Origin: Candidatus Nitrosomarinus sp.
GTDB taxonomy: Archaea; Thermoproteota; Nitrososphaeria; Nitrososphaerales; Nitrosopumilaceae
Assembly: GCA_003702465.1 (NCBI GenBank)
Contig: REGF01000052.1
Location: 1 to 7,773 of the forward strand
DNA length: 7,773 nucleotides
Direction: 5' to 3'
In this document: positions 1-5,402 of the stretch, piece after piece
How positions within the stretch are numbered: position 1 is the stretch's first letter
How the letters are laid out: every line of letters starts with the position of its first letter
The notes under the pieces: generated by a model
The model's database searches: none
Seen by the model: the letters and a program-made list of their open reading frames with translations, nothing else
Told to the model about the DNA's origin: nothing
Made by a program: the position numbers and the translations under genes

Positions 1-987
1 ACTGTTGTTATTGGAGTAATTGAAAATAATGATCCTTTATCTTTAGTAACTGATGTTAAAGTTCAAGCATATTTTTATGATGAATTTAATCCTGATCCTT
101 TGGAGGTTAAACAAGGAAGTACTATACTTGATGTGATTCCTCCTTCTAGTAGTTCTCCATTTCTTATACGCTCAGAAAATCCTAATTCTGCCATAGTTGA
201 TGTTTTTACCAAAATCTCAACATTTGAAACATCAAACATCATGGATGATTCACTAAAAATTACTATTGATGATATTTCAATAGCCTCTGGCACAAAATCA
301 AATGATTCTGACTATGTCTTTTCTTTTTCAGGATTTTTGAGAAATGGAAATTCTCAGACTTCTGAAACATCAGTATATCTTGCTTTTTACGATGTTTTTG
401 ATAGAATTATCCAAATTTCTAAAATCAATGTTGGGGCTCTAGATATTGATGAATTAACCTCCCTAAAATTAACTGAAGAAATTAACTCTTCTTCTGTAGG
501 ATTTGTTTTATTCTCAGAATCTGATAAATTCTATTCTGATACCATTAACTTAGAACTTCCTTCGCCTCAATTCAATCCAAATTTACCTACTACTTGTAAT
601 TCAAATGAAGTAAACATTGGAGGTAATTGTACTTCTTATGATATTTCAGGTGGACATATCACAAGTGCAACAGTAAACCTCGATGATAATTCAGTCATCA
701 TTAACATCCATGCAGATGATGATGGTGTATTGACAATCAGTCCTTCAGAATCAACACAAAGAGGTATCTTTATGGTATTAGTTGATGGCGAGGAATCAGA
801 TGATGCAGAAATTAACGGTAACACAGTTATCGTTCCATTTGGTGCAGAAACTGAACAAATTGAAATTATCGGTACCTTTGTAGTTCCAGAGTTTGGTACA
901 ATTGCAGCCATGATTCTAGCAGTCGCAATTATCTCAATAGTTGCAATCTCTGCAAAATCAAGACTTAGCATCGTTCCAAGATACTAA
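1..987 (+). CDS. PEFG-CTERM secreted surface protein, 5' end missing
   Basis: Reading frame 1 is open from the first base to the TAA at 985-987, giving 328 residues with no start in view, so the gene begins outside the window. A TTG at 100 is in frame but is not a convincing start because the coding sense continues upstream. Residues about 1-65 and 105-185 each look like an Ig-like FxLYD-type beta domain (strand pattern with 'AYFYD' and 'LAFYD'); this is inference. A Pro-rich linker leads to Cys199, and from there to the end the protein is almost identical to the next gene's product. The tail has PEFG at 296-299, a hydrophobic helix, then a basic end (AKSRLSIVPRY): the PEFG-CTERM signal of thaumarchaeal exported proteins, thought to be handled by an archaeosortase. 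Likely sits on the cell surface. No enzymatic motif seen. Confidence 0.88.
   Translation, partial: TVVIGVIENNDPLSLVTDVKVQAYFYDEFNPDPLEVKQGSTILDVIPPSSSSPFLIRSENPNSAIVDVFTKISTFETSNIMDDSLKITIDDISIASGTKSNDSDYVFSFSGFLRNGNSQTSETSVYLAFYDVFDRIIQISKINVGALDIDELTSLKLTEEINSSSVGFVLFSESDKFYSDTINLELPSPQFNPNLPTTCNSNEVNIGGNCTSYDISGGHITSATVNLDDNSVIINIHADDDGVLTISPSESTQRGIFMVLVDGEESDDAEINGNTVIVPFGAETEQIEIIGTFVVPEFGTIAAMILAVAIISIVAISAKSRLSIVPRY
595..987 (+). repeat. 3' cassette of PEFG genes, copy 1 (direct repeat)
   Basis: This 393-bp segment matches 1517-1909 at a constant offset of 922 bp with about 10 mismatches and no gaps (about 97.5% identity). The match starts at a shared Cys codon and ends exactly at the stop codon. 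Bases 831-987 are identical in both copies, silent positions included. The sequence before the Cys codon is unrelated between the genes. Confidence 0.95.
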
Positions 988-997
988 AAATTACAAC

Positions 998-1018
998 TTT
1001 TTTTCATTTTTTATTTTT
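998..1018 (+). terminator. T-rich archaeal-type terminator
   Basis: Eleven bases after the first PEFG gene's stop come runs of 7, 6 and 5 T separated by single or double bases, with no strong hairpin. Archaeal RNA polymerase terminates on such T tracts. It precedes the next gene's own promoter, suggesting the two PEFG genes are separate transcription units. Confidence 0.55.
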
Positions 1019-1026
1019 CATTATAC

Positions 1027-1034
1027 ATAAATAG
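1027..1034 (+). promoter_or_regulatory. TATA-like box of the second PEFG gene
   Basis: ATAAATAG, within a TTATACATAAATAG stretch, is centred about 27 nt before the ATG at 1058. This is the expected archaeal TATA distance for a leaderless mRNA starting at or next to that ATG. The alternative GTG start at 1034 overlaps this box, which argues against it. Confidence 0.5.
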
Positions 1035-1057
1035 TGACTAGCCCGTTTTCAAATAAC

Positions 1058-1909
1058 ATGAATAGCACCACACCGTTAATGCTAGTAGCCCTAGTGGCAA
1101 TAGTAGGTACCATAGGCTTTGCTTCGGAAGCACATGCTGAACACGGAGATCACAATCTTCCTTTAACAGTTCAAACTGATTCCGCAACATATGGTCATGA
1201 TGATACTATTACCGTTACAGGACAAGTAGCTAACGTAATTCCAGGAAATGTACCAATCACAGTAACTGTGGTTAGTCCAATGACTTCTCTTGTTACAATT
1301 GACCAAATCAATGTTGCAAGTGATGGAAGTTATGAGACATCAATGAGTACAGCTGGTAATTTGTGGAAATACGATGGTACATACACCATTAAAGTAAACT
1401 ATGGCAGTTTAGATAACAACGTCAAAGTTGAATTAACTGGTGGAGTTGAAGTTGTTGAGAAAAAACACATGGATCATGGTGATGATAAAAATGAAATGCA
1501 TCACGATGATGTAGAGTGTGGTTCAAGTGAAGTAAACATTGGAGGTAATTGTACTTCTTATGATATTTCAGGTGGACATATCACAAGTGCAACAGTAAAC
1601 ACTGATGATAATTCAGTCATTATCAACATCCATGCAGATGATGATGGTGTATTGACAATCAGTCCTTCAGAATCAACACAAAGAGGTATCTTTATGGTAT
1701 TAGTTGATGGCGAGGAATCAGACGATGCAGAAATTAACGGTAACACAGTTACCGTTCCATTTGGTGCAGAAACTGAACAAATTGAAATTATCGGTACCTT
1801 TGTAGTTCCAGAGTTTGGTACAATTGCAGCCATGATTCTAGCAGTCGCAATTATCTCAATAGTTGCAATCTCTGCAAAATCAAGACTTAGCATCGTTCCA
1901 AGATACTAA
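1058..1909 (+). CDS. PEFG-CTERM secreted protein with His/Asp-rich linker
   Basis: 283 residues. I chose ATG 1058 over an in-frame GTG at 1034 because the GTG lies inside the probable TATA box and the ATG gives a normal signal peptide (1-27, cleavage after AHA). Domains: a beta-sandwich, MG2/Ig-like region at about 34-130 (TDSATYGHDDTITVTG start, typical of extracellular adhesion or stalk domains); a His/Asp-rich linker at about 136-152 (KKHMDHGDDKNEMHHDD) that could bind a metal such as copper or zinc (inference); then a shared module from Cys154, with a second Cys at 165, an NCT glycosylation sequon at 164 and an acidic stretch at 192-196. PEFG lies at 251-254, followed by a hydrophobic helix and a basic tail. 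Expected to be exported, cut and held at the cell surface by an archaeosortase-type system. Precise function unknown. Confidence 0.9.
   Translation: MNSTTPLMLVALVAIVGTIGFASEAHAEHGDHNLPLTVQTDSATYGHDDTITVTGQVANVIPGNVPITVTVVSPMTSLVTIDQINVASDGSYETSMSTAGNLWKYDGTYTIKVNYGSLDNNVKVELTGGVEVVEKKHMDHGDDKNEMHHDDVECGSSEVNIGGNCTSYDISGGHITSATVNTDDNSVIINIHADDDGVLTISPSESTQRGIFMVLVDGEESDDAEINGNTVTVPFGAETEQIEIIGTFVVPEFGTIAAMILAVAIISIVAISAKSRLSIVPRY
1517..1909 (+). repeat. 3' cassette of PEFG genes, copy 2 (direct repeat)
   Basis: Partner of 595-987. Mismatches fall only in the first 60% of the segment: two in the codon after the Cys, one Asn/Ser change, one codon with three changes (Leu/Thr), two adjacent silent Ile changes, one silent Asp change and one Ile/Thr change. 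The untranslated sequence after the stop diverges quickly, so the repeat is confined to coding DNA. Confidence 0.95.
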
Positions 1910-1921
1910 AATTACAAAACT

Positions 1922-1939
1922 TCTAATCTGTGAATTAGA
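1922..1939 (+). terminator. Small hairpin after the second PEFG gene
   Basis: TCTAAT and ATTAGA form a 6-bp stem around a 6-nt loop (CTGTGA), 13 bases after the stop codon. No clear T tract follows directly, so it may be a 3' end or RNA-stability hairpin rather than a terminator. It opens the 158-bp spacer (1910-2067), which holds no ORF or tRNA that I can see. Confidence 0.3.
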
Positions 1940-1953
1940 CTCTAAAAAACCCA

Positions 1954-1986
1954 ATTTTCATTACCAAATTTGTTTGAGATGAAAAT
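1954..1986. repeat. 8-bp inverted repeat in the spacer before coaD
   Basis: ATTTTCAT at 1954-1961 and ATGAAAAT at 1979-1986 are perfect reverse complements separated by 17 nt. In such AT-rich DNA this could be chance. It lies about 50 bp upstream of the coaD TATA-like box, so a regulator site or a transcript 3' structure is possible. Confidence 0.25.
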
Positions 1987-2037
1987 ATCTTTCTTGGAGC
2001 CTCAGGATCTTTAATACAAATTTTAGTAAACTAGTAG

Positions 2038-2045
2038 ATTTATTT
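2038..2045 (+). promoter_or_regulatory. TATA-like box of coaD
   Basis: ATTTATTT is centred 26-27 nt before the ATG at 2068. No Shine-Dalgarno precedes that ATG, so a leaderless mRNA is likely. Confidence 0.5.
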
Positions 2046-2067
2046 TCAAAGAATTTCATATCAATAC

Positions 2068-2544
2068 ATGTCAAAATTTTCTTTAATTGCCATGGGTGGA
2101 ACTTTTGATATAATTCATCGTGGACATTTGACTTTACTTTCTACAGCATTTGAAATTTCTGAAAAAGTCATTATTGGATTAACTAGTGATGAATTTGTAC
2201 AAAAAAAGGGAAAAAACCCTATTCACAAATATGATGAACGTCTCAAAAACTTAACATCAATCATTTTCAAAAAATTCCCAAATTCTTATTTTGAAATTAG
2301 TCAATTAAATAATGATTTTGGACCTGCCGTTTTACAAAAAGAAGTTCAAGCCCTTGTTGTAAGCGACGAAACCAAAAACCAAGGTGATATTTTGAATAAG
2401 TTAAGATCCGAACGTAATCTTTCCCCTGTTGAAGTAATTGTAGTTCCAATGTCTTTGGCCAAAGATGGAGAAAGAATTTCTACTACTAGAATAAAAAATT
2501 CTGAAATTGATTCTGAAGGAAACTTGCTATCAATTGACAAGTAG
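2068..2544 (+). CDS. coaD: Archaeal phosphopantetheine adenylyltransferase
   Basis: 158 residues, the normal size for the archaeal/eukaryotic-type enzyme (COG1019). It joins AMP from ATP to 4'-phosphopantetheine to give dephospho-CoA and pyrophosphate, the penultimate step of coenzyme A synthesis, in the cytoplasm. The nucleotidyltransferase fold is visible: GGTFDIIHRGH at 10-20 carries the HxGH ATP-binding motif (His17, His20), and ISTTRIKNSEID at 137-148 matches the C-terminal (S/T)TRI signature. The stretch at 46-60 (KKGKNPIHKYDERLK) fits the family's substrate-binding region. The ATG at 2068 places the GGTFD motif close to the N-terminus as usual and sits the right distance behind a TATA-like box. 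It appears to be its own unit. Nothing unusual in the active-site residues. Confidence 0.93.
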   Translation: MSKFSLIAMGGTFDIIHRGHLTLLSTAFEISEKVIIGLTSDEFVQKKGKNPIHKYDERLKNLTSIIFKKFPNSYFEISQLNNDFGPAVLQKEVQALVVSDETKNQGDILNKLRSERNLSPVEVIVVPMSLAKDGERISTTRIKNSEIDSEGNLLSIDK

Positions 2545-2566
2545 CTTACAGTATTTTGAGTAATCT

Positions 2567-2574
2567 GAATAAAA
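2567..2574 (+). promoter_or_regulatory. Weak TATA-like box of the 109-residue protein gene
   Basis: GAATAAAA is centred 26-27 nt before the ATG at 2597. It matches the spacing seen at the neighbouring genes, but its sequence is a poor TATA match. Read-through from coaD, 52 bp upstream, is an alternative. Confidence 0.3.
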
Positions 2575-2596
2575 CAAAATTGTTGAATGAATTTTC

Positions 2597-2926
2597 ATGA
2601 CAATAATCAATCACATGATGAAAAAAATTGATAATGATGTATCCAACCTAAAACAAGGTCTTCAACCTCAAAATCTTTCATTTTGGTATGATAAAATCAT
2701 TAAAGAAACAATTGAAATGGCACCACCTTGGTTAGAAGATAAAATCAAAGTAAATCAAGATCCTATTCTACCAATGAAATTTAATTTAGATATTTCAAAA
2801 AGGGCTGTTAGATATTTTATGATTGTAGTTGATAATAATTTAGATGATATGCCATATTCTACAAAATTATATTTTCTTAAAGTTCAGGAATTAATGTCTA
2901 CAGAAATGGATAAATCTCTAGTTTAA
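2597..2926 (+). CDS. Small protein of unknown function (109 residues)
   Basis: I do not recognise a family. The protein is soluble-looking, with no signal peptide, membrane segment, Cys pair or catalytic motif. It is rich in Lys, Asp, Ile and Met, and probably mostly helical. A conserved-looking core runs from about 29 to 80 (FWYDKIIKE, then APPWLEDKI, then DISKRAVRYFMIVVDNN) and could be a binding surface. ATG 2597 is preferred because it lies 26 nt after a TATA-like box; Met7 and Met8 are possible later starts. Codon usage and base composition match the neighbours, which supports a real gene. It follows coaD by 52 bp on the same strand, but nothing links it to CoA synthesis. Confidence 0.72.
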   Translation: MTIINHMMKKIDNDVSNLKQGLQPQNLSFWYDKIIKETIEMAPPWLEDKIKVNQDPILPMKFNLDISKRAVRYFMIVVDNNLDDMPYSTKLYFLKVQELMSTEMDKSLV

Positions 2927-2929
2927 CAA

Positions 2930-2935
2930 TTTTTT
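2930..2935 (+). terminator. T-tract terminator
   Basis: Six T directly after the TAA at 2924-2926, with another AT-rich run following. Consistent with archaeal T-tract termination, but short. Confidence 0.3.
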
Positions 2936-2966
2936 CAAAATTTAGGCATAAATTAGAGATCTAAGT

Positions 2967-2974
2967 ATCTATAT
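2967..2974 (+). promoter_or_regulatory. TATA-like box of the zinc-ribbon gene
   Basis: ATCTATAT is centred about 30 nt before the ATG at 3001, which would leave a leader of only a few bases. No Shine-Dalgarno is present before the ATG. The TTATTATAAA right next to the ATG is too close to act as the TATA box for this start. Confidence 0.4.
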
Positions 2975-3000
2975 CCAACAATACTCAAATTTATTATAAA

Positions 3001-3948
3001 ATGGACCTTTACAGATCAAAACATTCAGATAAAAAATACTCTAATCGAAACTCTTCATCTAATGACAGACCATCTCGTTCATTTAGAAATTCCAGAGATA
3101 ATGTCCGACAAGATACTACTGTAACTTGTGCTGATTGTGGTGATCAATGCACAGTTCCATTTGTACCAAGAAGCAATAAACCGGTTTATTGCAGTGATTG
3201 TTTTAGAGAAAATAAACCCGATGATTTTGGTAGAGATAGATATTCCAGAGATGACAGAGGTTCAAGATATTCCAGAGATGACAGAGGTTCAAGATATTCC
3301 AGAGATGACAGAGGTTCAAGATATTCCAGAGATGACAGAGGTTCAAGATATTCCAGAGATGACAGACAAGATGAATCTACAACTGTAACTTGTGCTGATT
3401 GTGGTGATCAATGCACAATTCCATTTGTCCCAAAAACCGATAAACCAGTTTATTGTGATGTTTGCTTTAAACAAAACAAACCTAACTCCAGAGATGACAG
3501 AGGTTCAAGATATTCCAGAGATGACAGACGAGGAGAATCTTCTTTTAGGCGTGATTCTGGCAGAAATAATTCTAAAAATAGTCGAACAAAAAGTGAAAAG
3601 TTTTTGAAAAAACAAGAAAGCTTCTATTCTAATGGTTCAGCTAAATTTAACGAGTCAATTAAACGTAAATTATTTGAAATCTTAGGAGGTAAAACTTGCT
3701 ACAGTTGTGGATTTAAAGATGAAAGAGCATTATCAATTAGTCACATTAATGGAACTCAAACCTCTAATGATTTTGGTCGTGGTAGTGGTGCAGCTTCATG
3801 GGGAAAATATATCTCTGCACCAGATGTTGCTAGAGAAGAACTTCGAGTTTTATGTTTGAATTGTAGTGCAATATCTGAACCAATTTCAAAACCTGAAAAT
3901 GAACGTCCAAGATCCAAACCAAAACGAAGTAAATATTTCCCAAGATAA
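3001..3948 (+). CDS. Double zinc-ribbon, Arg/Asp-rich repeat protein with HNH-like C-terminal domain
   Basis: 315 residues. Order: basic, Ser/Asn/Arg-rich N-terminus (1-38); zinc ribbon 1 with Cys43, 46, 64 and 67; YSRDDRGSR repeats (81-122); zinc ribbon 2 with Cys131, 134, 152 and 155; a second short RDDRGSR block (163-176); a Lys/Ser linker; a C-terminal Cys4 domain with Cys233/236, SHIN at 247-250 and LCLNC at 284-288; and a basic tail. The ribbons match the CxxCG...CxVPFxP...KPVYCxxCF type found in small archaeal and bacterial proteins of unknown role. The C-terminal domain resembles the HNH family with CxxCG...DHI.G...LLCxNC; here the usual Asp before the His is Ser247. The high charge and zinc ribbons suggest nucleic acid binding, most likely RNA or DNA (inference). 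No export signal. Stands alone, with convergent genes downstream. Confidence 0.85.
   Translation: MDLYRSKHSDKKYSNRNSSSNDRPSRSFRNSRDNVRQDTTVTCADCGDQCTVPFVPRSNKPVYCSDCFRENKPDDFGRDRYSRDDRGSRYSRDDRGSRYSRDDRGSRYSRDDRGSRYSRDDRQDESTTVTCADCGDQCTIPFVPKTDKPVYCDVCFKQNKPNSRDDRGSRYSRDDRRGESSFRRDSGRNNSKNSRTKSEKFLKKQESFYSNGSAKFNESIKRKLFEILGGKTCYSCGFKDERALSISHINGTQTSNDFGRGSGAASWGKYISAPDVAREELRVLCLNCSAISEPISKPENERPRSKPKRSKYFPR
3241..3366 (+). repeat. 27-bp tandem repeats coding YSRDDRGSR
   Basis: Four units of 27 bp (3241-3348) are identical base for base, followed by a partial fifth of 18 bp (3349-3366). Perfect identity at silent positions points to recent expansion, and copy number may vary between strains. 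Because 27 is a multiple of three, copy changes keep the protein in frame. Confidence 0.95.
3487..3528 (+). repeat. Second block of the RDDRGSR repeat
   Basis: 42 bp after the second zinc ribbon that are identical to part of the 3241-3366 array: one unit lacking its first Tyr codon plus an 18-bp partial unit. Its presence after each zinc ribbon suggests that ribbon plus linker was duplicated as a module. Confidence 0.9.
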
Positions 3949-3953
3949 TTTTT
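3949..3953 (+). terminator. Short T tract between convergent genes
   Basis: Five T immediately after the TAA of the zinc-ribbon gene. Only 12 bp separate this stop from the stop of the minus-strand gene, so the two transcripts must overlap at their 3' ends if termination occurs downstream. Weak evidence. Confidence 0.2.
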
Positions 3954-3960
3954 AAATCCT

Positions 3961-4242
3961 TTATTCTTTAGTAATTTCAATTATTGATTTGTTCATTTTG
4001 GTAGAAACTAAATCATGTTCATGATCAAATACTGATTGAATGAAATCAGCAAATTTTTCAACATTTTCTTCATCTTTAAGTAAAATACTGTGAGCTGATT
4101 TATCTTTCAATGAAATAATCATTTCATTTTTTATTACATTTAAAATTCCTGTAATGAATGTCTCTTTATCTTCTTTAATGAAAATTAAACTCATTAATTT
4201 TTGGGCTTCATATTCGTCATCACAAATTATATCAGTCTTCAT
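3961..4242 (-). CDS. Small protein of unknown function, coupled to trpS
   Basis: 93 residues. Its ATG (4242-4240) shares the ATGA overlap with the trpS stop (TGA, 4241-4239), so it is the second gene of a trpS operon and is probably translated by coupling; no Shine-Dalgarno is visible. I do not recognise it with confidence. The predicted order is strand (1-7), helix with DDEYEAQKLMSL (8-20), two strands around 32-55 (ILNVIKNEMIISLKD), then a helix (59-74, ENVEKFADFIQSVF). That beta-alpha-beta-beta-alpha order and size recall Pcc1, the dimerising subunit of the KEOPS tRNA-modifying complex, but the sequence match is too weak to name it. No Cys pair, signal or membrane segment. Confidence 0.75.
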   Translation of the reverse strand: MKTDIICDDEYEAQKLMSLIFIKEDKETFITGILNVIKNEMIISLKDKSAHSILLKDEENVEKFADFIQSVFDHEHDLVSTKMNKSIIEITKE

Positions 4243-5351
4243 TTATTTTGTAAAAGAAATTGTTCTATTTGCTGTTTTGCTTTTTCTCGTTTTTCTTGAT
4301 GTACTTTAAGAAATTCATTAATTTTTTCAATTAATATTGCTTTTAATTCTCCTGAAAGTAATTTTCCAGATTTATAATCTTCATAAATTCTCTTTAGTTT
4401 CTCATCATCAGGCTCAAAAAATATCCTCAAGTATTGATATGAAACATCAATATCAGGATTTCCACCTAGTTTTCTATGTTGTTCAATATCTGGTTGACCT
4501 CCTGAAAATGCATATTTGTTAATTTTTTTCTTAACCATATCTGGTGTATCTGTTGTGTATATTGTTCCTTTTTCTTCTGATGCTGACATTTTTCCACCTG
4601 GCCCTGTTAATGCTGGAATCATAATATTGTGAATTAAAGCTGGTTTTTGTTTTCCAATCTTTTGTGCAATGTCTCTTGTTAGTCTAAAATGTGGATCTTG
4701 ATCAACTCCTAATGGTATCAAAACTGGTTTATCTTCAATAAAACATGGAGCAGATTGTAATGATGTGTAGAAAATCATTCCAATGTTTGTTTCATTAGTG
4801 AATCCGAAAGTTGCTTTTGTATTTGAAAAATTAATTTTTTTTGCTACTTGAGCTGCAATTGGATATAATGTTTGAATATTTTTTGTATTGATAATTATTT
4901 TTGTTTTTTCTGGATTGAATCCTAATGCAATAAAGTCTAATGCATTTTCATATGCAAATTTGTTTGTCTCCTCTAAAGTCAAATTTGTTTTTGAATAGAA
5001 TTTCTCATCATCAGTTAATTGAAAATACAAATTCACATCAAATTTTTCTTGCAACCATTTTGCAAACACCCATGGAACTAAATGTCCAATATGAGTATGT
5101 CCTGATGGGCCTCTTCCAGTATACAGGAAAAATCCTTTGCCTTTTTGATGATCTTCTATGATTCTGTTCATTTCTCTATGTGAGAAGAAAATCCCTCTTC
5201 TGAGCATAAAGTGGTCTTCATTTGTTATATTCTTGATTTTATCCAGTAATTCTGATGATATTTTTTCAGTACCAAATTTTTTAATTAATTTGTCATAGTC
5301 AATATCACCTTCAACGTGCCAAGGTGTTACAATGAATTCATCAGCTGACAT
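4239..5351 (-). CDS. trpS: Tryptophanyl-tRNA synthetase, archaeal/eukaryotic type
   Basis: 370 residues, complete. Class I enzyme that charges tRNA-Trp with tryptophan using ATP in the cytoplasm. The HIGH-equivalent motif is in PSGHTHIGHL (82-91), and the KMSKS-equivalent is KMSAS at 254-258. GVDQDPHFRLTRD (215-227) and KINKYAFSGGQPDIEQHR (276-293) match archaeal and eukaryotic TrpRS rather than TyrRS. The C-terminus holds the usual DYKSGKLLSGELK anticodon-binding segment (325-337) and ends in a Lys/Gln-rich helix. The ATG at 5351 lies about 26 nt from a TATA-like element, with no Shine-Dalgarno. It is transcribed divergently from pheS across 51 bp and overlaps the following small gene by 4 nt. 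All expected catalytic motifs are present. Confidence 0.95.
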   Translation of the reverse strand: MSADEFIVTPWHVEGDIDYDKLIKKFGTEKISSELLDKIKNITNEDHFMLRRGIFFSHREMNRIIEDHQKGKGFFLYTGRGPSGHTHIGHLVPWVFAKWLQEKFDVNLYFQLTDDEKFYSKTNLTLEETNKFAYENALDFIALGFNPEKTKIIINTKNIQTLYPIAAQVAKKINFSNTKATFGFTNETNIGMIFYTSLQSAPCFIEDKPVLIPLGVDQDPHFRLTRDIAQKIGKQKPALIHNIMIPALTGPGGKMSASEEKGTIYTTDTPDMVKKKINKYAFSGGQPDIEQHRKLGGNPDIDVSYQYLRIFFEPDDEKLKRIYEDYKSGKLLSGELKAILIEKINEFLKVHQEKREKAKQQIEQFLLQNK

Positions 5352-5372
5352 TCAACTTGACTTAGGTTAAGG

Positions 5373-5380
5373 TTTAAAAA
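5373..5380. promoter_or_regulatory. Near-palindromic TATA element shared by trpS and pheS
   Basis: TTTAAAAA, with TTTAAA at its core, lies in the 51-bp spacer between the divergent starts at 5351 (minus) and 5403 (plus). Its centre is about 25-26 nt from the trpS ATG and 26-27 nt from the pheS TTG, so it is at the right distance for leaderless transcripts in both directions. I see no second TATA-like element in the spacer. Confidence 0.5.
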
Positions 5381-5402
5381 GTCTTTTTCGATCTTTGAAC
5401 TA

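Noticed and set aside
100..102. TTG at 100 as the start of the first gene
   Set aside because: The same frame is open to base 1 and encodes a coherent beta-domain sequence before it, and there is no promoter or signal peptide after it. The gene is cut by the window edge.
1034..1057. GTG at 1034 as the start of the second PEFG gene
   Set aside because: It overlaps the probable TATA box and would add an odd polar extension before the signal peptide. ATG 1058 fits both the promoter spacing and a normal signal peptide.
636..1893. Two similar 111-residue minus-strand frames opposite the PEFG genes (636-971, 1558-1893)
   Set aside because: Their similarity merely reflects the duplicated 3' cassette on the other strand. 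They have no promoter, no Shine-Dalgarno and no recognisable domain.
1974..2010. Possible C/D-box small RNA (GAGATGA as box C)
   Set aside because: The box C match is imperfect and no CTGA box D follows at a usable distance.
3256..3300. GGTTCAAGAT-like strings resembling a tRNA T-loop
   Set aside because: They recur in every 27-bp unit, no acceptor or anticodon stem can be formed around them, and they lie within a coding gene.
3241..3366. CRISPR array at the evenly spaced repeats
   Set aside because: The units are head-to-tail with no unique spacers and encode an in-frame peptide repeat.
3128..3607. Overlapping plus-strand frames with IPEMTEVQD repeats at 3128-3388 and 3392-3607
   Set aside because: They are shifted readings of the 27-bp tandem repeat and zinc-ribbon DNA. 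A repeat unit divisible by three keeps all frames open. The +1 frame alone carries the Cys motifs.
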